This document shows positions 1 to 10,860 of a stretch of 28,974 nt of DNA, piece by piece. Each line of letters opens with the position of its first letter. Position 1 is the stretch's first letter. A model generated the notes under the pieces. That model saw only the letters and a program-made list of their open reading frames with translations. It did not search any database and was not told where the DNA came from. The position numbers were made by a program, and so were the translations under genes. Origin of the DNA: Funneliformis mosseae (taxonomy: Eukaryota; Glomeromycota; Glomeromycetes; Glomerales; Glomeraceae). The stretch lies in NCBI GenBank assembly GCA_910592005.1, contig CAJVPP010000609.1, positions 1 to 28,974 on the forward strand, in the 5' to 3' direction.

Positions 1-96
1 TTATCGTGTCTCCATATAGACTGACTAATAACCAACTACACAAAGAATCGTATAAAGTAAATAGTTGTATAATCTTTCTTAGGACGGGCCTTAGTT

Positions 97-185
97 AGAT
101 TTAATCGTTATTTGGTTAACCTGGTTTCGGTTTAAATTCGGGTTAACATCGGGATAATCCGAAGGGACTTGAACATTATCCTACA
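97..185. repeat. GGGTTAA-rich dispersed repeat, fragment
   Basis: This short stretch is richer in G and C than its surroundings. It carries imperfect CGGGTTAA / CCGGTTTCGG-type words, including TTCGGGTTAACATCGGG. The same vocabulary recurs in the clearer element at 3060-3310, so I read it as a fragment of the same interspersed repeat family. No target-site duplication or element boundary could be fixed. It may be only the edge of an element. Confidence 0.35.
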
Positions 186-240
186 GGTTTACATTTGATT
201 GTAGAGAGGGATTTTTAATTTCGGTTTTTTATTATTTACG

Positions 241-1998
241 ATATTTGCAAAAATTCAATAAATTTAATTTATCCATTTTTAAAAATATAATATTTTACAT
301 ACGTTCAAAAAAAATATTAGATCATACGAGTTCTGTATGATTGATTTCTATAAAATTCTTGTATTTATCAAAATTTGAACTTATTTCGTACGATACGATT
401 TCTCTGTACCCGAAATTACTGCGAAATAACTGTACGAAACTGTACAAACTTTGTACGAAACTTGTACAATTTTTTCATGGGACTTTATAAAAAATTTCAT
501 GTATGAAAACTAGAAATGATTTAATTCATGTTCTAAGGTAATGTATGAAAGAATGATATTTTAATTAATTATCTACTATATTGACCGGATTCAAGGTCGG
601 AATTTTAAATTCTTATAAGCTCCAGTCAAAATACATAGATGAATATTCTACAATTATGATTATTTCAAGGAAATTTCTTCTAGCAGTTTGATGTATATAT
701 CTTACCTACCTTTACGTTTCCACATTTCTCAATTTGTTCACAATATTATTCATGGGAAACCGTCTTTGGAAATATTTTGTTAAATTGTAAAATATATTAT
801 AAAAGACCAAACAAAAATAATAATGAAAAAAAAGTACACTTTTGTATGATCAGTTAATTATCAAGTTCAGTGAAGATATTCATATTGGGAGGATATGTCA
901 ATTGACCTTTTAAGGAAGGAATAAATTTATCGTAAACTTTAAATAGACTTCGTTTTGTTTTTGTTTCTGTATCAGATAGAAATATTTGGATATCTCCTCT
1001 TAAGATCAACCGCCGAATGAGGCATTAATAGTTAATTCAACCTCATTAATTTCAACACGAAATTAAAAGGTAACAGTAGCAAGGATTAGCTTCAATTATC
1101 TCTTCATTGTCACATCGGCATAACATTAGCCTCGTAAACTTGGTTTCCATAAATCTTTCCAAATTGTAGTATTGCATATTTTCTAAGAAACTTCTTATCT
1201 TCTTTTGAGAAGGTTCGTAGCAAACTAATTAAAGAAAGCGTTAATTGTTTTGTTCAAAACAAATTAAAATTAAAAATAAGAGATAATAAATAAAATAATT
1301 AAAATGATTTAACTAATAATTAAATATGAGGATACAAATAATATATATATAAAAAAGTTGTTTTTGTTTTTTGTAAAAGTTTCTTGACAAATAAATATTT
1401 GTACATACGATTTGTTTGGAGCTAAAAAGTATTATTTTGCGTGCATAATTAGCTACCATGCCATGTAATCTTTAACACAGAAAATATGTTAAAATGATTA
1501 TGAATAAAATAATTATTTAATGAATTTTAGCACGTACATATAGCTTGATCAAATTTAGACCAAATTTATGTAAATATTCTGCTTTGAATGTAACAAGTTG
1601 ATTAAGGCGTAAAAATTATTTAATGATTCCTTAAAATAATTTTATTCAAAGAAAATTAGGTAATAAGATTAATCTTTGAAATGTGAAGTTTCAGACAATC
1701 AAAATTGTCTTCCTTTTTTATAAAAAAAAAATAATGGACTTAATTAATAATGTATATTATTTATGGTATAGCAACAGAAATAACTTTCATTTTTGAGAAA
1801 TGAAAAACATTCTTTACTGCGACTCTCTCATTCTAAGATTTCCCATTTATTTATATTTATATTATTTATATAATGACAGTGAAAATTAAATTTTCAAAAT
1901 TTTGAAATAAAATATGTAGAAATAGTCAAACAACAAAGATTATTTCCTAAAAATTGCTAGATAGATTTCATTTATACTGTAAAGTAAATAGAAATTGT
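241..1998. other. Non-coding stretch, with one weak exon-like ORF
   Basis: I see no convincing gene in this 1.8 kb. The only coding-like segment is on the minus strand at 1110-1224. It follows a good acceptor (TTTAATTAG) and reads about 38 codons containing TFSKEDKKFLRKYAILQFGK before a TGA. It lies downstream of the Myb-like gene on the same strand and has a plausible mix of residues, but there is no partner exon and I do not recognise the family. The rest is AT-rich spacer with many CpG sites, which sets it apart from the CpG-free DNA after position 4000. Confidence 0.3.
431..469. repeat. Two tandem TGTACGAAAC(T)TGTACAA units
   Basis: The word TGTACGAAACTGTACAAAC at 431-449 is followed directly by TTTGTACGAAACTTGTACAA at 450-469. 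Each unit is near-palindromic around GTAC, so the pair could fold or act as a tandem protein-binding site. Related GTACGA words occur just upstream, near 388-396. Function is unknown. Confidence 0.6.
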
Positions 1999-2644
1999 TC
2001 AATTTAAAATATAAGAAATTTTAGCTTTAGGATTTTCAATATTATCAGGAACTTTAGTATTATACCGGTCAAGGCGCCTTTTCCTAGAATACCAAATGTT
2101 TTTTAGAACATTGCGCGAACGGAATTTTCCAAACCTGGTCACTATTTCATTTTGTAATTCGTTCCATTGAATGATTGAACATGCTTTTTGATGTGGTATG
2201 ACCCATGAATAAATATAAGTCTTCTCTTCATCTGAAATTGGTTCTTTGCAGACTAAATAAAAGGAAAGAAATTAATTCAATTTTTTTTTAGTAATTAAGT
2301 TTTTATTACTTACGACGAGGATCAAGGTTGTTCCGCCAACTAATGTTTATGATGATGCAAAGGGTGTTGATTAATTTATCTTCTTATAAACATACAGATA
2401 AATATTGTTAACTTACTGATGAGCTATCTGTTTTGGATTTAAAGTAACCTGTTCATTAGAAAGCAGCTTACTTAATCGTACAAAAGGAATTTTTTCATTT
2501 GGATTCATTTTCATATAATTTTTTATAACTTCGTCACTCTAAAAATCATAAAGTGGTAAGAATTATTATTATTTTTTAGGAATACATATTAACAGATAAT
2601 ATAATTACATGTGAATCGAACAGTAGCTTCCTATTTTTAGTCAT
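1999..2644 (-). CDS. Small Myb/SANT-like DNA-binding protein, four exons, 145 aa
   Basis: Exons on the minus strand are 2644-2609, 2538-2417, 2339-2314 and 2252-1999. The introns are 70, 77 and 61 bp, with donors GTAATT, GTAAGT and GTAAGT and acceptors all ending TAG. The joined exons give 438 nt, an uninterrupted 145-codon frame starting MTKNRKLL and ending YILN-TGA. Two tandem Myb-like helical repeats are visible. The first spans about residues 10-62 and ends IAHHWRNNLDPRL. The second spans about 63-125, with ISDEEK at its start and FGKFRSRNVLKNIWYSRKRR in its recognition-helix region. The spaced W, L and I residues and the basic end fit a DNA-binding role. The HWRN-LDP and RSRN-LKN-WYSRKR signatures fit the Myb-like proteins I recall as expanded in Rhizophagus; the target is unknown. 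Three introns that keep phase argue for a live gene. The start is the first ATG compatible with splicing; an additional upstream exon cannot be excluded. Confidence 0.78.
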
Positions 2645-3059
2645 TATTATTAAAATTTTAAAAAGTGCAAGAAAACTATTTAAACAATTTCTTAAAGAGC
2701 AGTGATTCCTTCAAACCTCATTTTATAATATTTAATCTTGTGAAATATGAACAATCGAACAAATATATATAGTATTAATCGTTATTGTCGTGGCATCATA
2801 AAATTTCAGTTGTAAATAAAGATTCTAAATAAAACTGTTATCGTTACACATATTCTTTAGGGTAATTTTACAATGTAAAAAAAATCGGATGTGGATTCCG
2901 TTTTAACAAAGAGAAATGGACTAAAAAAGTTGTGTCACACAAATAAATTGTTATACTTTTTATTACGGTAATACAGATTTTGATGACTACAGTAAAGATC
3001 ATCATTTTTTTTATTGGATTTAATGTTAACTTTGCATTTCAAAAAAAAAAAGGAATTCT
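2645..3059. other. Upstream region of the Myb-like gene
   Basis: This is AT-rich DNA without a convincing ORF on either strand. It should contain the promoter and 5' leader of the minus-strand gene ending at 2644. I can name no specific element in it beyond A/T runs. Confidence 0.3.
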
Positions 3060-3310
3060 ATAACCTGTTCTGACTTGACACCTTAAAGTATTCAGGTCAT
3101 CGGATAAACCGGTAACCGAAAGGCTTTTTTAATCGTTCAAAAGAACGATGACGAATCGTTATTATTATTGAACGAAATGTACGATAATAAATCGGGTTAG
3201 CGGGTTAATCGGGTCGGGTCAAAATTGAAACCCGACCCATAACCGACTTGAGAATTTCGGGTTAACCCAACGGGTCACCCGAATTGTCTTGTACCCATTC
3301 GGACCTCTAA
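3060..3310. repeat. GGGTCGGG-hairpin interspersed element
   Basis: This is a CpG-rich element-like stretch. A perfect 8-bp stem, GGGTCGGG at 3211-3218 and CCCGACCC at 3231-3238, closes a 12-nt loop and is extended by weaker GGTTA/ATAACC pairing. A second small hairpin, ATCGTTC-AAAA-GAACGAT, lies at 3132-3149. Repeated CGGGTTA and GGGTCACCCG words flank the stem. The layout suggests a non-autonomous element, but the outer ends and target duplication are not clear. A C-to-T decayed relative appears at 16065-16400. Confidence 0.55.
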
Positions 3311-3837
3311 TCATGTCAATATATTGAGTTTATTTAGTTTATTTTTAATACATATCGAAAGTTCCCCTTAATTTTATTAGTATTTTTGTACTAGTACCCT
3401 CAGCTATATAATGAACCCATCAGTTGAGCTTAATCAAATCTACTGATGGAAAAATTGGGGAAATTAATATTTAAGATGTTTAACATACCTTTATCTTTAT
3501 CTACTTCGAATTTTCTTTATCCTTTATATATAATTATTAGTAAATAAATAATGAGTTTTTTTAAAAAAATATAAAGCAAATTATTTATAAACTTCCTTTA
3601 ATATCGAGTCTAATAATTTGACAAATTTACAGAAATATTTGGACTATTTTATTAAAATGGTAAATACCTCAATTTATTGGATAACAACAGCAGTTGGTCT
3701 TTTATCTGGAATAGAATACCAACATCCTTATAATAATTCAATGCAAACTCCTTAATATGAGCTTGTATCAATTGGAGTGGTAAAACTATTGCATTATGAA
3801 TTCAATTACAAAAAGGCCTTCTATCTGTCAAATTCCT

Positions 3838-4265
3838 ATATAGGGATGTTAAAATCCAGTCTGGTCCTGAAACTCTCAGTTCAAAAGAAAATCTAGTCCC
3901 ATCGGACTTGTGTTATAGAACTGGATTATAGGATCAGATCTGAAACTGCAGTCTTATAAAAATCGGGAACTTGCAGTACTAGGACTACAGGTTTAATAAA
4001 TCTTTTAATTATAATGATGAAGAATCGTTCAAATATAATGATCAAGAATTATTCAACTATAATTATATAAAATTTTCTTCTTGAATAATAAAGAATTTTT
4101 TTTGAATAATGAAATATCATGAATGATGATAATGTATTATTCTAATTCATCTAAATTTTTTTTAATATTAACTATAGTTTTAGGATTAAAAATTCCAATT
4201 TTATAGAACTATAATCCTATAATTTAAAAGATATTGAACTGAATTAAATTTCATAATTGTTTAGA
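3838..4265. repeat. Inverted-repeat element straddling the compartment border
   Basis: The left arm (about 3850-3995) is rich in CAGTCTGGTCCTG-, GGATTATAGGATC- and GGACTACAGG-like words. The right arm (about 4165-4265) carries their AT-rich inverted counterparts. A 9-bp exact match is GGATTATAG at 3923-3931 against CTATAATCC at 4209-4217. Between them lies a tract of GAATCGTTCAA / TTATTCAA / TTGAATAAT words, which looks like a short palindromic array. The left arm keeps GC and the right arm is almost all A/T, so the border of the AT-rich block falls inside the element. Element identity is inferred from its shape. Confidence 0.45.
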
Positions 4266-7200
4266 ATCTGATCTAATAGAATAATTCTATTTTTATATAA
4301 TCATAATATAAATATAAAGCTTTAATATATCAATTTCCTTCTGATAAAAATATAAGAAATAAAATAAATAATTTTATAAATCATTATCTGATTTGTTTAT
4401 AATATTAATCATCCTTTTATTTATTAAATTTATAAGAGTTATACTTTCTACTAATTGAATATTTCTTTTTTATCTATTATAATAGATAAAATTTATAACA
4501 ATACTTAAATTCAATTTTAAAATTATCAAAATCAAAAAAATTAGACATATGATAAATTAACCTACAATAAATATATTTTTAAAAATTAGCTAAAATTCAA
4601 TCTAACTAATTGATATTTATCACAAAATAAAATAATTTAAAAATAAATATAACTTATAAAATTTATAACTAAAACTTTCAATTTATTTAATTATGTTTTA
4701 TAAATAGTATTTTCTATTAATTGAATTAATAGCTAAAAATTTTTTTATATTTTATCAAATTTGAAAATTAATAGTTTATTGATACTAATTGATCTAAAAT
4801 ATGATGAATTATATATTATACAATCATAACTATCAGAGTAAAAATCAGTAGCTCATAATTTAATATTATATATTTCTTCTTTGCTTAAATAATATTGAAT
4901 ATTTAGAAAACTTGTAGATTAATACTAGCAAATATATGTTAAAAAAGTTTAGTTAATTTAAATGATAAATTGACTATATAAATAAAATAATTTTAGACTT
5001 AACTTAAATAATTTTTAACAGTATCATTTTTTGTAATAAATTTGATTAAAATGTATAAATTTTTTACATATAATAAAGAAATTAATGAACTAAATATTTT
5101 AGAACTAATTTTAAAAATTATAAATTAAGTCAATTTAATCAAGAAACTCTTAAAAAAATACTTAATATTTTATTTATACATTTAAAAATATATATAATAA
5201 ATAATAATTTATTAAATAATCATATTAATAGAGAGAAAATGAAGATTTAATATGATTTTATTACATCTGTAATTATCTTTAATCAATTTTATCATCTCAA
5301 TTAATCTTTAATTAATTTATATAACAGATTTGATTTACAATTTGATTTACTAAAATTATACAAATTTTTATAAAATATGTAAAAACCTTTTTATCTATAA
5401 TCTTAAAATAAAATAATAGCATATATAGTAAAAATATTTATCACTGAATAATTATAAAATTAGAAAATTTTTTTTCTTTATAAATTTACTTGAAATTTGA
5501 TTTAATTTATATAAAATTTAAAACATATTCATTTTTTTAAATATTATTTAAGAAATTTAATGTTAAAATCACTTATTAATTTAGATATTTATCTCTAAAA
5601 TAAGTAATATATTAGATCAATTATAATAAATTTTATAAGATCAAAATATTACAAATGTAATAAATTAGATTATCTTATACCATTTTACTTTATAAATCAT
5701 TTTTTATGAAAAATATGAATTACTATATCTCTATCTTAAAGTATTTTAATTAAAGATAGTCATTATAATTAATTTTAATTTTTAATTAATTGCAATATAA
5801 ATAAATTTAATTTACTACAAATTGCAACTTAATTGTATTATTTTTTTTTAATTAGTAATATTCATTTTTAATTTTAAATAGATTTTATATAAGAACTAAT
5901 CATCAAAATTATTATTCTGGTAAAATAATACTAATAATTTTCATAATTTGTTTTTTTTTTATATTTATAATATAATAATAAGACTAAAATATGATTACAT
6001 ATTTTTCTAATAACTAATATATTATATAATCAAGATTAAAGCTGTACATATATTCTTTTTTTTTAAAATATTCATATATTTATCTATTGCTTATTCATCT
6101 TAAAAAGATTTAAATTATTTAAATTAATGCTATAATAATATCATTATATAGCTGTATATAATTGAGATTTAATATTAATCTAAATGAAATTGTTACTTAA
6201 ATTTTGTTGAATCTTCTTTAGTAAATTTTTTTAACATCTATCATATTTAACTATTATATTTATCAATTATAATATTATTAAAATACTAATAATTTGTTTA
6301 TTATTAAGCTAATTTTAAAGTAAGATTAATTAAAAATGAGAACTATTGTATATTTATAGCCTTTGTATCATTTAATATTATAGAAAAAACTTAAAAAATA
6401 TTTAATGTAATACTAATTTTATATACACTAATTTTATAATACTAAATTAAATACATTAATTTTTATTATTATTATCTAGTCAGTAATATTAATTATTATA
6501 TCTAATTCTGAAATTTGATTGAATATTTTTATATAATGATAAATAAACATTATATAATCTTAAGTATACATAATATTTTTTACTATACTTCAGATAATAA
6601 TACATAGAAGTGATTTTATTATATTTTAGAAAATAGAAAGAGTAAATTAAGTTAAATTACTATTCAATTTATAAATATACAGATTTTAAAAAAAATAATA
6701 TATTGTAAAATTATAATTTGTGAATTGATAATTAAAAAATTTTATATATCAATATTTCATTATAATCAGTATATTATTTTATTAAAAATTTATCACTTTT
6801 TATTTTAAATAAAATATAAAATATTTGTATAAAAAACTAAATATTAAAATTGCTTTTTAATTTAAGTATTTTTTTGTCAAATATATTAAAATTTAAAATT
6901 TTTAAAATCTTTATCTTTGATTTCTATCAAAAAAAATTTTATAAATTTTATCAAAGCTTTAATTATTGACTTTATAATATTAAAACATGTTTAAATAATA
7001 TAATTTAAAGTAAATTTCACAAAAATTTATTATTATTAATTGATTCTAAATTTAATAAATTTTAAAATATCTCATAATCTAGTAATTTATAATCTTCAAA
7101 TATTTTAAAATTATTATTATCTTAAATTCATTATTTTTATTAGATTTATTTGTAATATTATTTTTTTTTAATAGTAAATTCAAAAGATTCAGAAAGTTGA

Positions 7201-7560
7201 TTAGCATCTGTTTTAGAATTATTAAAAGGATTTATATTGATTTTAAATGATTTATATATTTTATTACATAACTCTGAGTTAAAATGTAGAATTAAAATCC
7301 TTTTTAATATTTATTATTAAATTTATATTTGATAATTTCTGTATTTTACCTAGTTAATATTATTATTAATAATTATTTTATTTTATTTTAAATTTGAATT
7401 AATAAATGTATTTAAAATGAATTTTAATATTGTTTCTAATACTTTACCATATTATTAAGAATTCTTAGATGTTATTTTAAAGGTTTTTGATTTTAATTTA
7501 TTTGTGATTCAATTAAATCAATAAAATCACTATTAATATTTATTACTTATGTGATGTTAT
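4266..7560. other. CpG-free AT desert
   Basis: About 3.3 kb of extreme A/T content. I found no CG dinucleotide between about 4030 and 7574. No ORF, RNA gene or recognisable protein remnant could be read on either strand. It is most likely old transposon sequence mutated beyond recognition by cytosine loss, given the better-preserved relics beside it, but nothing in this segment proves that. Confidence 0.5.
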
Positions 7561-7599
7561 GATTATCTTTTGATCGATCAAAAAAGAATATCAAAAAAG

Positions 7600-9480
7600 T
7601 AGAGCACATCCTTTTTGATCCATTTTCTTAAAATTTTTCAATATATATTAGAGTAATAATATGTTCCTTTAATCTAATTCCATCATTATAATGATGTAAT
7701 GTTATTAGTTTTTGACAAATTTGATAATAAATGTGCTTATTATTATCATACAAAGTATATAATTTCTTCTCTAAAATCTTTTTAATAAAGCTTATCCTAA
7801 TAAGCTCTCAAACTCCTGAAGAGTAGCTACCATTATAAAATTTATATTTTCATTTTTTTCTTTTAATTAAAGCATTTTTACTTTGAATTTCTAAATAAGA
7901 AGCAGTACTTTTTCCTTTATCTTTTCCTTAAACAAAATTATCTGTTATTCTAAAATAATCAAGTTTTTTTATTACAATGTATTTTTGAACAAGTTTAAAC
8001 TATTGCTATTTTTATCAGACTTCATAATTACCAAAAAAAAATAAAGAGGTTATAAATATTCTCAATATATTTAAAATTGGAATAAAGTGAACAAGAAGCT
8101 AGTTTTTATTGCTAAATTCTGTGCATGTAAATTAATATTTATTATAAATCTGTATAGTAAAAGTAAACATTCATTGACTGAAATCTGTACTTCTAACTTT
8201 AGCCAAATTTTTATAACTGTACAATAAGAATCATTGAACTTTTTTTAAAATTTTCAAATCTGTACAATAAGGTTTTAATAATCATATTCAGAGGTCCTGT
8301 TTTTACTCATGATTGCAATCCTCTTTCTTTTATTTTTATATTAACAAATCCTTATTTTAAAAGTGAATTATTAGCATATGATATTTTAAAATTTTGTTAT
8401 GTTTCAGAATAAATTTTTTAATAAGTTCTAATTCAACTAAATCAAATGTGATTAGATTAATAGTATGAATTACATAATATAAATTCTATATATATAGATA
8501 TGTATGTTAGATATTTGTTTTATAATTCAGCAATTAGAAGTATTATCAATAACTATAACAGCAAATTTATCTCTGCCAATCTTTTTAATAACATTAGAGA
8601 TTTCTTTTATTAAAATTCACTTGTATGTAAATTTAATGAATGATTATGTAAACTAATTAGATATTCTTTTTGATTATCAGCTATAATAATATAGTTGTAA
8701 ATAAAATCTATTTGAGAATTACTTCATCTATCTAATGCTATAAAATAATAAAATATTTATTAATTTATTTATAATAAATAAATAAAATTTAAAATAAATT
8801 CATTATATTACCTAATATAAAATGATCCAATTATTTCAAATTATATCAATAGTTTGATTTATTCATGCATATTCTTCATCAAGAAAATGATCAGAAAGAG
8901 TATTTGTGATGGTAAATTATAACCAGGTCTTAGATCTTTAAATAGATTTACAATAAATAAATTTTGATTGTATAAAATAGAATACCAGCCATAGTCTAAG
9001 CCTTTAAAATCTTTTTATCAAATTGATTAATAATAGACTTAGGTAAAAGATAGTCAGATATAAAATGTTCTATAATTAATAGTTGAGTTAAGTTAGATAA
9101 TAAGAAAAATAACTTAGAATTATGAGAATAATTTATTTGTCAGTTGGTACCTTTTTTACACCAATATCTTGATATTTCTTCAGAATACTGCAAATATTTA
9201 TTTGTTAAATATGTCTTCATATTTGTAGATTTTTTCTTGATTAGCTTATTTTACAAAATATACAAGTAGCTTCATAATGCCTATTACTTTTTGTATATTT
9301 TATCAAAATATTTTCAAATTTTAGAAAACAGTTTTGTATTAATCTTTTTTTTCTTTTCCTTATTTGCCACTGTTATTATTAATTCTTTTTCTTCTGATAA
9401 CTCAAAAATAAAAAGAACTAAAAATTCATTAATAGTTCTTTTTCTTTTATGATTATTTTAATTATTTTTAATATTACTTT
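7600..9480 (-). pseudogene. hAT-family transposase relic with BED zinc finger
   Basis: Read from right to left, this carries the parts of a hAT DNA transposase in order. Around 9250-9280 a BED-type zinc-finger start reads HYEATCIFCK. Around 9150-9190 comes EEISRYWC. At about 8930-9060 is LLPKSIINQFDKKILKA then KDLRPGYNLPSQ, typical of the segment before the catalytic domain. At about 8690-8737 the LDGW motif appears as LDR*SN, where GGA-TGG became AGA-TGA. Next is YNYIIIADNQKEYLISLHNH, then a degraded DNASN motif near 8540. The insertion and C-terminal dimerisation parts (7600-8450) are only faintly readable. A host-type intron (8738-8811, 74 bp, GTAATA...TTATAG) interrupts it just before LDGW. 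Many stops and shifts make it inactive. Terminal repeats were not identified, so the element's limits are approximate. Confidence 0.72.
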
Positions 9481-10439
9481 CTTTACACTTTATAGTAAAT
9501 ATTCTTTTTTTAAAAAAAAAATAATGAAGTTGCTAAGTTATATATTAAATTTATACACAATTATTTTATCTTAAACTATTTCTAAATCATGAAATAAAAT
9601 AGCAATTACAGTTTTATTAATTTATTATTTACATAATTAAAGTAAAGATACAAAAAAGTTTATTTATATTCTTATCGATTATTACTTAAATCAAATACAG
9701 TACATACAATATTATAATATATATTATACATATATTAAAAAATATGTAATACATCAAATATTAATAGCTATATCAAATATAAATAACTGTAATAAACTAT
9801 TTATGAAACACATTGTTGTAATATATGTTATAAAGTAATTACTCTCTATATAAGAAAAGTTTACATTCTTATAATAATAATAATATAATAAATATAATTT
9901 ATTTTCCTTTTAAAATTCTTTTAAATTATTCTAAATATTCATTATTATAATATTATCATTTTTAAAAATAAAATAAAATAATAAAAATATAATATATTTT
10001 CCTTCTAATAATCCTTCAAATTTATTTAAAGTATAAAAAATAATAAATAAAATAAAAAAATAAAACATCTTTTCTTTTCTACTAAATCACTTAAAATTAT
10101 CTTTTTTTTTTACTTTAAATAAAAAAATCAGTTTATTATTTTGAATAATTAACTGGTTAATTAATAAAATTTAACGTAAATTCTTCTTTATTCTTAAATG
10201 ATTTTTTTTTAAAATTTTAATGACATAAAAAAGAGAAAATTTAAAAATAATTATAAAAAATAAAGTTTGAGTTGAAATTATTTTTAAAAAGTAAAAAATT
10301 TAAGCTTATTTATATAAATATTCTTAAATATACCAAAAATAAACTTAAATAGTATATTTATATATCAAATTTATATAAAATTTAAAGTAAATTGGAAAAA
10401 ATTTATCAAAAAAATTTATTATAATAATATTAATAAAAT
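9481..10439. other. AT-rich spacer with a faint three-copy repeat
   Basis: No gene is visible. A pyrimidine-led segment of the type TTTTCCTTYTAAWAWTCNTTYAAAT recurs near 9902, 9997 and 10068, each followed by an A-rich stretch. This suggests three decayed tandem copies spaced about 70-95 bp apart. Low complexity makes the alignment uncertain. Confidence 0.3.
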
Positions 10440-10860
10440 CATATTTTTATTTATATTTTATTATTTTAAATGAATGATTTATCTTTATTATTTAATTAGA
10501 ATAATATAATTATTTCAATTAAATGATTTTTTAATTTTTATATAATTAGAATAATAATAATAATCATTTTAAATAAATGATATTATTTATATTGAATGAT
10601 AATTTATCATTCTAAATGAATGATAATACAATATTTTAGTTAAATAATATAATTATTATTTAACTAAAATAATAAAATATATTATTCTAAATGTAATAAT
10701 ACAAGAGTTATTTAACTAGAATAATAAAAAATTATTCTAATTGAATGATTCAATTATTGAATATTATTCCTTTTAGAATAATAATAAATATTATTTCTTA
10801 GAAATAATTCAAATTATTATTCTAATAAATGATACAAATATTATTTTTAAAATACAAAAA
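10440..10860. repeat. Tract of short palindromic ATCATTC/GAATGAT repeats
   Basis: Words such as AATGAATGAT, TTATCATTCTAAATGAATGA, ATTATTCTAAT and TAGAATAAT alternate in both orientations at roughly 20-40 bp spacing. Many are self-complementary. Less-decayed forms with CG (AATCGTTCAA, GAACGAT) occur at 3132-3149 and near 4025. These suggest the ancestral word was close to ATCGTTC-N-GAACGAT before C-to-T loss. This kind of tract forms the interior of the elements at 3838, 16065 and 16495, so the region may be the middle of a larger one. Confidence 0.45.

Noticed and set aside
3652..3801. Minus-strand open stretch reading LPLQLIQAHIKEFALNYYKD
   Set aside because: Only about 48 codons, unsupported by splice sites or family similarity.
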